From NCBI GenBank assembly GCA_903858085.1, contig CAIOHJ010000289.1, positions 1 through 64,000 of the forward strand: a stretch of DNA of 64,000 nucleotides, given 5' to 3'. Position 1 is the first letter of the stretch. Every line of letters starts with the position of its first letter. The position numbers and the translations under genes are program-made. Under the pieces are notes generated by a model. That model was not told the DNA's origin and did no database searches. It worked only from the letters and a program-made list of their open reading frames with translations. Source of the DNA: an uncultured Chloroflexota bacterium (GTDB lineage Bacteria > Chloroflexota > Anaerolineae > Caldilineales > Caldilineaceae). This document shows positions 58,584 through 64,000 of the stretch, piece by piece.

Positions 58584-58612
58584 ATCATACCACGAAGGCG
58601 GGCAGCTGTCAA
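58584..58612 (-). promoter_or_regulatory. Promoter of the arabinose operon
   Basis: On the minus strand TTGACA (58612-58607), a perfect -35, and TATGAT (58589-58584) are 17 bp apart. The start would be near 58577, with a 90-nt leader to the isomerase. Confidence 0.75.
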
Positions 58613-58641
58613 CGCAAAATGCAAGATCGTACAGCAGAAAA

Positions 58642-58670
58642 TTGGCAGCTTCCCCACCCCATGCTATGAT
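58642..58670 (+). promoter_or_regulatory. Promoter of the tRNA-Ser gene
   Basis: TTGGCA (58642-58647) and TATGAT (58665-58670) are 17 bp apart, about 20 bp ahead of the tRNA. It lies back-to-back with the arabinose promoter, 29 bp away. Confidence 0.65.
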
Positions 58671-58691
58671 TGAACAGTCGTTTCTTGGCAA

Positions 58692-58783
<92 letters not shown>

Positions 58784-58800
58784 TTTTTTTTCTCAAAACA

Positions 58801-60270
58801 ATGCCATCCACCGCACAGCACAGCTTCCTGACCCCACCTGCTCTATACCGGCTGGCCGGTAGCCTGACCCTTCTTCTGCTGGCAGCGGCCATTGCCTACG
58901 CGCCCCTCCTCTGGGTTGTGGGAGGCCTGGCCGCCGTCGCTGCCGGCGTGCTGGCCCTGCGTTGGCCCTGGCTGATCTGGCTGCTGCTGGCGCTGTGGGT
59001 CCCGCTGACCAGCACGCTGCGGCTGGGCCCGGCCAGCGCCACAGATCTGCTGTTGGCCGCTGGCGTGGCCCTCTGGTTCGTTGCCGGCGCCCGACGCCAC
59101 ACGCTGCCACTCACCGGCTCGTCAGTGATCCGCCTGGCCCTCCTCTTCCCCGCTGTGCTGACACTCTCCCTCTTTTTCGCAGTCGACCTGGACGAAGCCG
59201 TCGCCGAAATCATCAAATGGCTGCAGGTGCCAGTGCTGCTGCTGGTTGTACCCGCCATGCTCACCCTCCGCCGGGCCCGCTGGCTGGCGGCCGCCTTGAC
59301 GGGCGGCGCTGTGCTGCAGGCCGGCATCGGGCTGTATCAATTCCTCTACAGCGTCGGACCAGACCATTTTGTGATCCTGGGCCGCTTTATGCGAGCCAGC
59401 GGGGTCTTTGACCAACCCAACCCCTACGGCGGTTTCCTGGGCATTGCACTGGCCGCCTCCCTCAGCCTGACATTGTGGGGCTGGGGAGAGCTCCTGCGTG
59501 GCAGCGGCCAGCGCCGGTCCCTGGCAGGGTGGGCCCTCTTTTACACCGGAAGCACAGCGCTGATCGCCGGCGGGCTGCTGGCCAGCTGGAGCCGGGGAGC
59601 CTGGTTCGGTGCAGCCGCAGGTGTCACCGCTGTGCTGATGCTGCGCAGCCGTTTCGCCGCTGCGGCCGCCACATTCGCCCTCCTGGCCCTGCTGCTGTTC
59701 GGCACGGTGGCCCCAGCCAGCCTCCCCCAGCCCCTGCTCCAGCGACTGGCTGACCTGCCCGCCTACTGGGGGCTGACCGATGTGCTGGCGCAACCGGTGA
59801 CAGACGAAAATTTCTCGGTGGTCGAACGCATCGCCCACTGGACCGCTGCACAACGCATGTGGGAGCGCTCCCCCTGGCTGGGGGTCGGCGCCGGCAACTA
59901 TGCCGCGCTCTACCCGACCGTGCGGCTGCCCCGCTGGGAAGAGGCCCTGGGCCACGCCCACAATTTTTATCTGAATCTGCTGGGAGAGAGCGGGCTGCTG
60001 GGGCTGGCCGCCTGGCTGGCGCTTTGGGCTGGAATCGTCGTCTATGGCTGGCGCAACGCCCATCCCCAGGGTGCACCAACCCCCACCAGCCGCTGGCGGG
60101 CTGCCGCCGCCATCGCTCTCCTGGGCATCGTCGCCCATCTCTCCGTTCATAATCTGGTCGACAATCTTTTCGTGCGCGGCAACCTGGTCTATACTGTGCT
60201 GTGGCTGGCTGTCCTTGCCGCCCAGTCAGATACACTGCCAGATACACCGCCAAACGAGGTCTCAGCTTGA
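58801..60270 (+). CDS. O-antigen ligase/polymerase-like membrane protein
   Basis: This 489-residue membrane protein has about twelve hydrophobic segments. GVFDQPNPYGGFLGIALA and the large late loop WLGVGAGNYAALYP with GHAHNFYLNLLGESGLLG match the Wzy/WaaL superfamily. It joins or polymerises lipid-linked glycans at the outer face. It starts 18 bases after the tRNA and no ribosome site is visible, so the true start or expression mode is uncertain. GtrA overlaps its stop. Confidence 0.87.
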   Translation: MPSTAQHSFLTPPALYRLAGSLTLLLLAAAIAYAPLLWVVGGLAAVAAGVLALRWPWLIWLLLALWVPLTSTLRLGPASATDLLLAAGVALWFVAGARRHTLPLTGSSVIRLALLFPAVLTLSLFFAVDLDEAVAEIIKWLQVPVLLLVVPAMLTLRRARWLAAALTGGAVLQAGIGLYQFLYSVGPDHFVILGRFMRASGVFDQPNPYGGFLGIALAASLSLTLWGWGELLRGSGQRRSLAGWALFYTGSTALIAGGLLASWSRGAWFGAAAGVTAVLMLRSRFAAAAATFALLALLLFGTVAPASLPQPLLQRLADLPAYWGLTDVLAQPVTDENFSVVERIAHWTAAQRMWERSPWLGVGAGNYAALYPTVRLPRWEEALGHAHNFYLNLLGESGLLGLAAWLALWAGIVVYGWRNAHPQGAPTPTSRWRAAAAIALLGIVAHLSVHNLVDNLFVRGNLVYTVLWLAVLAAQSDTLPDTPPNEVSA

Positions 60271-60740
60271 GTGCACTCCAATCGCTTCCGCTCAGTGAAA
60301 CAAACCGCCGCGAGGTCAAACGCTTCGTCAAGTTCGCCCTGGTCGGCACCGCCGGCATGCTCAGCCATCTGACCCTGTTCAATCTTCTCTTGCTTGGCCT
60401 GCACTTTGACCCGCGCATCGCCAATTCGGTGGGCTTTGTCACAGCAGTGATCCAAAATTTCCAGCTCAACCGCCGCTGGACCTTCCCCGAAAGTCGCAGC
60501 CGTCGGGCAAGCGCCCAGCTTGGCCAATTTGCCCTGGTCAGCGTCGTCGGGCTGGCCATCAATTTCGGCGTCTTCTGGTTGGTCAGCCACCTGCTCGACC
60601 GCTTCTGGGAACGCCTGATCGCCGACACCACCCTTGCCCACCTGGTCAGCAACAATTTTGCCCTGGCCACCGCGATCGGCGTCGTTCTCTTCTGGAATTT
60701 TACCGCCAACCGCCTGTGGACCTTCCGCACCCAACGCTGA
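60267..60740 (+). CDS. GtrA family membrane protein
   Basis: This 157-residue protein has four membrane segments. RFVKFALVGTAGMLSHLTLFNLLL is the first, NSVGFVTAVIQNFQLNRRWTF the second, and a similar NFTANRLWTF closes the last. GtrA proteins are thought to flip polyprenyl-linked sugars. The start is TTG overlapping the previous stop by 4 bp with GAGGT eight bases ahead; no ATG fits. Confidence 0.87.
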   Translation: MSALQSLPLSETNRREVKRFVKFALVGTAGMLSHLTLFNLLLLGLHFDPRIANSVGFVTAVIQNFQLNRRWTFPESRSRRASAQLGQFALVSVVGLAINFGVFWLVSHLLDRFWERLIADTTLAHLVSNNFALATAIGVVLFWNFTANRLWTFRTQR

Positions 60741-60749
60741 GGGGCCAGC

Positions 60750-61889
60750 TTGACCACCATCGCCGTCGACTATACCGCAGCCATCCGCCAGCAAGCTGGC
60801 ATCGGACGCATTGTGCGCGGCCAGATCGACGCGCTGGTCGCCCTGCGCCCTGACCTGGATCTGCGTCTCTTTGTGGCTGGCCCAGCCGACCTGGCAGCAC
60901 GCCAGGCCGCACCGCTCCCCCTGCACGCGACCCCGATCGACGAACGCAACCTTGTGCGCATCTGGCACCGCCTCAACCTGCCGCTGCCCCTCGTCGAATG
61001 GTTCACCGGCGGCCCGCTCGATCTCTTCCACGCCACCGATTTTGTGCTGGCACCGACACGCGCCCGCCGCAAGCTGCTCACCGTCCACGACCTGGCCTTC
61101 CTCTTCTACCCCGACGCTGCGATGCCTTCCCTGCATCACTATCTACATCGCGTGGTGCCACGCAGCGTGCGCCGCGCCGACGCGATCGTGGCGGACAGCC
61201 ACCACACCGCCCGCGACCTGCACCAACAGTGGCAGGTCCCCCCCGAACAGATTTCAGTCGTCCACGGCGCAGTCGACCACAGCCGTTTCCAGCCGGTCAC
61301 AGACCCCGCCCGCCTCACAGCAGTACGCCAGCAGTATGCGATCGGCGAAGGCCCGTTTCTGCTGGCACTCAGCCGCCTCGAGCCCCGCAAAAATTTTGTG
61401 CGGCTCATCGAGGCTTTCCACCAGGCACGCGGCCAGGGCAGGCTGCCGCACCGGCTGGTCATCGGCGGCGGCAAAGGCTGGCGCTACGAGGCCATCTATC
61501 AGCGCGTCAGCGATCTGAACCTACACGACCATGTCCATTTTACCGGCTTTGTTGCTGACGCCGACCTGCCTGCCCTCTACAGCGCCGCCGACTTTTTTGC
61601 CTATCCCTCTCTCTACGAAGGGTTCGGCCTCCCAATCGTCGAAGCGCTGGCCTGCGGCACCCCCGTCCTCGCCGGCGACAATTCTTCTCTGCCAGAGGCT
61701 GGCGGGGCTGGCGCTTTTTACGTAAATGCCGAAGAAGTCGACGCGATCGCCCAAGGCCTTGTCCAACTGGCCACAGACCCGGCCCTCTGTGCCAGGCTGC
61801 GCCAGGCCGGCCTGCTCCATGCCGCTCAGTTTACCTGGCAGCGCAGCGCCGAACAGCTGCTCGCCGCCTACACGCAGCTGCTTGGCTGA
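60750..61889 (+). CDS. Glycosyltransferase family 4-like enzyme
   Basis: This 379-residue GT-B enzyme has YTAAIRQQAGIGRIVRGQI near the start and LLALSRLEPRKNFVRLIEAF in the middle. The EX7E motif lies in SLYEGFGLPIVEALACGTPVLA, the donor phosphate and sugar site. It likely adds a sugar to the glycan handled by the two membrane genes upstream. Start is TTG with GAGGGG six bases ahead. Confidence 0.9.
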   Translation: MTTIAVDYTAAIRQQAGIGRIVRGQIDALVALRPDLDLRLFVAGPADLAARQAAPLPLHATPIDERNLVRIWHRLNLPLPLVEWFTGGPLDLFHATDFVLAPTRARRKLLTVHDLAFLFYPDAAMPSLHHYLHRVVPRSVRRADAIVADSHHTARDLHQQWQVPPEQISVVHGAVDHSRFQPVTDPARLTAVRQQYAIGEGPFLLALSRLEPRKNFVRLIEAFHQARGQGRLPHRLVIGGGKGWRYEAIYQRVSDLNLHDHVHFTGFVADADLPALYSAADFFAYPSLYEGFGLPIVEALACGTPVLAGDNSSLPEAGGAGAFYVNAEEVDAIAQGLVQLATDPALCARLRQAGLLHAAQFTWQRSAEQLLAAYTQLLG

Positions 61890-61919
61890 AGCCCCTGCCT
61901 GTCACCCAAAGGAGAACAC

Positions 61920-62420
61920 GTGCACCAGACACCCAACGAGCCGACGCTGCTCCCGCGCTCCCCCGAAGACTCTGCGCTCACCCTGACCATGTTCATGCAG
62001 CCTGAACACTCCAACAGCCTTGGCAACGTGCATGGCGGCGTCATTCTCAAACTCTGCGACGAATGTGGCGGGATCGTGGCCAGCCGCCATGCCCGACGCC
62101 CTGCGGTGACCGTCAGCGTCGACCGCGTCAATTTCCTGCAACCCGTTCTGCTGGGCAGGTTGCTCCTGGTGCATGGGCGCATTGGCTGGGTTGGACGCAC
62201 CAGCGTCGAGGTCGAGTTGCACGTCGAGGCTGAGCACCTGCTCACCGGAGAACGCACCCACACCAACAGCGCCTACTTTGTCTACGTAGCACTCGACGAC
62301 GAACGCCGTCCGACGTCGGTTCCCCCGCTGCTGCTGGCCAACGCGGAGGATCGCCGCCGCTTCGACGAGGGGGCAGCCCGCCACCAACAGCGCCTGGCCG
62401 ACGCAAGGCGGCGCCCGTGA
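61920..62420 (+). CDS. Hotdog-fold acyl-CoA thioesterase
   Basis: This 166-residue protein of the acyl-CoA hydrolase (YciA/BACH) type has FMQPEHSNSLGNVHGGVILKLCDE with the catalytic Asp, and VTVSVDRVNFLQPVLLG. It hydrolyses acyl-CoA in the cytosol. GTG start with AAGGAG ahead. It overlaps the next gene by 4 bp, although the functional link to the glycan genes is unclear. Confidence 0.87.
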   Translation: MHQTPNEPTLLPRSPEDSALTLTMFMQPEHSNSLGNVHGGVILKLCDECGGIVASRHARRPAVTVSVDRVNFLQPVLLGRLLLVHGRIGWVGRTSVEVELHVEAEHLLTGERTHTNSAYFVYVALDDERRPTSVPPLLLANAEDRRRFDEGAARHQQRLADARRRP

Positions 62421-63046
62421 GCTCCCTGCGGCTGCGCTGGTTTCTCCCCCTCACCCTTGCCCTGAGCCTGGCCGGCTATTTCGGCCCCTGGCTCGACCAC
62501 AAGGTGGCGGGGCTGGTGATCACTGGCTTGGATCTCGGCGAGTATGTAAAATTTTTGCCCGCAGCACGCAGCATGGCGCTCTGGCGTGAAGGCTTCTACC
62601 TGCCGCTGATCGCCAGCAGCCTGGCCGCCAGCCTGTTCGCCTTTCGAGCCGATCTGCGTTGCCGCTGGCCGCTGCAAGGCCTGCTGCTCGGACTGGCCAC
62701 AGCCAGCGCGCTCAACTTGCTGCCCCCAGCCTGGACACCCCAGCGAATGCTGACCGACGAGTTCCGCCAGCAGGCAGTCGCGCTGGCGCTCTGCCTCGCC
62801 GCCATGGCCTTCAGCCCGCTGCTGGCACTGCTGCCCCGCCAGGCCGTCGCCGGCCTCATCGCCGCCGCCAGCCTCGCCGCCGCTGCCGTGCCAGCCTACC
62901 AGTTTCTAGCACTGCTGCCGGCGATCGGCGACCTCTACCACCAGCCACAGCTCCCCGGCTGGGGGCTGTTCCTCAACACCGCAGGGCTGCTGGCGCTGGC
63001 CAGCAGCCTGTTCTTCTGGATTCGTTTCAGCAAGGAGACCCGATGA
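62417..63046 (+). CDS. Unknown multi-pass membrane protein
   Basis: I do not recognise this 209-residue protein. It has about six hydrophobic stretches, the first a likely membrane anchor (FLPLTLALSLAGYFGPW) and the last near the C-terminus (GLFLNTAGLLALASSLFFWI). Start is GTG overlapping the thioesterase stop; its own stop overlaps the next start. Charged residues are few. It could be an integral sensor or a lipid-linked subunit, but nothing shows it. Confidence 0.7.
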   Translation: MSSLRLRWFLPLTLALSLAGYFGPWLDHKVAGLVITGLDLGEYVKFLPAARSMALWREGFYLPLIASSLAASLFAFRADLRCRWPLQGLLLGLATASALNLLPPAWTPQRMLTDEFRQQAVALALCLAAMAFSPLLALLPRQAVAGLIAAASLAAAAVPAYQFLALLPAIGDLYHQPQLPGWGLFLNTAGLLALASSLFFWIRFSKETR

Positions 63047-63825
63047 TCTTTGGCATGATGAACAACCCACGCACCCCGCTCCTCTCTGAAATTGCACGGG
63101 CTGCTCGGCTGGGGTTCGATTTTCTCGATCTGACCATCGAGGCCCCGGCAGCCGCGCCGGAGAGCACCGACTGGGGTGCCGTGCACGCTGCCCTCCTCGA
63201 CCACAACCTGCGCGTGGTCGCCCACGCTGCCCCATACCTGCCCATTGCCAACCCCTCCCCTTGGGTCCGCCAGGCCGCCCTCGACGAGCTGCGCCGCACG
63301 CTCGACATCGCTGGCCAGCTCGGTGCCCCCTTCTGTACCACTCACTTTGTCGGCTGGCCCCCCTATCTTACAGAAGCACTGGGCTACGAAGTCTATCGAC
63401 AGGCCTACACGCTGCTGCTCCCACATGGCAGCAGCCAGGGTGTGCAGGTAACCCTGGAAAACAGCCCCGACAACCGGCACCAGCTCAAATACTTTCGCGA
63501 AATTTTTTCCCGGCTGCCCGATCTGAAGTTGACCTTCGACATCGGCCATGGCAACATCCAGACCGCACGCAGCATGACGCGCGAGTATCTGTTCGCACTG
63601 GCCGACCGGCTCTGCCACGTCCATCTCAGCGACAACGACGGCACCCACGACGGCCACCTGCCGTTCGGCGCCCCACGCCAGGGCAGCATCGATCTGAAAC
63701 ATGAGCTGCAGATGCTGCGCCAATTCCGCTTCGACGGCACACTCACCCTCGAAATTTTTGGAGAAGAACGCTGGCTGCTGGCCAGCCGCGATCGGCTTCA
63801 AGAAGAGCTGAGCCTGCTCGCTTGA
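63043..63825 (+). CDS. Sugar isomerase/epimerase-like TIM-barrel protein
   Basis: This 260-residue AP-endonuclease-2 family TIM barrel, a second one in the window, has putative metal residues in TLENSPDNRH (Glu), TFDIGHGNIQ (Asp, His), HVHLSDNDG (His, Asp) and TLEIFGEE (Glu). FLDLTIEAPA is the first strand. The exact reaction is not readable. It starts with AAGGAGACC ahead of the ATG at 63043, overlapping the previous stop. Confidence 0.83.
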   Translation: MIFGMMNNPRTPLLSEIARAARLGFDFLDLTIEAPAAAPESTDWGAVHAALLDHNLRVVAHAAPYLPIANPSPWVRQAALDELRRTLDIAGQLGAPFCTTHFVGWPPYLTEALGYEVYRQAYTLLLPHGSSQGVQVTLENSPDNRHQLKYFREIFSRLPDLKLTFDIGHGNIQTARSMTREYLFALADRLCHVHLSDNDGTHDGHLPFGAPRQGSIDLKHELQMLRQFRFDGTLTLEIFGEERWLLASRDRLQEELSLLA

Positions 63826-63861
63826 TGGCTCTCCCAGCCGTACAGCCAGCCGTGCGCGGCG

Positions 63862-64000
63862 TTACCCTTCTCCAGAGCCGCCCGCCGGCGTCGGTGTCGG
63901 CAGGAGAATCGACTGCGCTTCCGCCGCTGGCTGGACAGGATCGCCTGCCAGCGGGGCTGGGGGCGGCACATTCAACGGCGCCCCGCCAGCAAGGTCGCCC
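63862..64000 (-). CDS. 3' end of an exported-type protein (partial)
   Basis: On the minus strand a frame is open from the right edge to TAA at 63864-63862, giving about 45 residues. The end reads VQPAAEAQSILLPTPTPAGG, a Pro/Ala/Thr-rich tail like the surface-protein linkers in this genome. No domain can be seen. The 36 bp to the upstream gene on the other strand hold no clear hairpin. Confidence 0.45.
   Translation of the reverse strand, partial: GDLAGGAPLNVPPPAPLAGDPVQPAAEAQSILLPTPTPAGGSGEG

Overview
The window is 64 kb of GC-rich bacterial chromosome with dense, short-spaced operons. No transposase, integrase, phage gene, rRNA or CRISPR array was seen. Gene content points to Chloroflexota, probably an Anaerolineae/Caldilineae-like lineage. 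Pointers are SpoVS, RNase J with Rho, citramalate-based isoleucine synthesis, a DUF6062 protein, proline/threonine-rich surface proteins and TTG/GTG starts in tight operons. This placement is inferred from content; there is no rRNA to confirm it. Five promoters with the clearest match share TTGNNN, a 17-18 bp spacer and TATACT, TATGAT or TATGCT.

Region 1 (1-8.6 kb, +) is a carbohydrate-catabolism operon. It holds the end of a sugar ABC ATPase, then dhaK, dhaL, and a dhaM fused to complete HPr and Enzyme I. These are followed by a RuBisCO-like protein, a cupin and a second dhaK/dhaL pair. The set suggests breakdown of a phosphorylated branched or 3-oxo sugar acid to short ketose phosphates, and I do not recognise it as a described pathway. 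A spoVS gene and a strong hairpin close the region.

Region 2 (8.8-18.1 kb) has a DinB-fold gene. Facing it on the minus strand is a four-gene cassette: an unknown protein, two related BREX-type ATPases and an Lhr-like helicase. It resembles Shango and BREX accessory modules and is a candidate antiphage system. A subtilase without a signal peptide lies just upstream.

Region 3 (18.2-45.8 kb) is mostly housekeeping. It contains pdhABC-type 2-oxoacid dehydrogenase genes (E2 has two subunit-binding domains), an SH3 lipoprotein, rho, two sugar/amino-acid enzymes and a membrane glycosyltransferase. Next come the leuB-ppc-HAD-cimA operon, a two-component system, RNase J, DUF6062, a Tat-type phosphoesterase, a P2A-type ATPase and a CAP-LysM protein.

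Region 4 (46-53.5 kb, +) has a fold-type II PLP enzyme. It is followed by an ABC ATPase, a Tat-type repeat propeller, an ABC permease, and a LicD / PqqD-like / LicC-like trio. That trio is a second candidate novel system (phospho-decoration with a peptide-binding chaperone).

Region 5 (53.5-58.6 kb, -) is an L-arabinose-type operon: isomerase, M24-like pseudo-peptidase, araB and araD. It has a near-consensus promoter, a palindromic operator at the start of transcription and a strong terminator.

Region 6 (58.6-64 kb, +) is tRNA-Ser(CGA) followed by polysaccharide genes (O-antigen ligase-like, GtrA, glycosyltransferase), a thioesterase, a membrane protein and a sugar epimerase-like gene. The 3' end of a minus-strand gene reaches the right edge.
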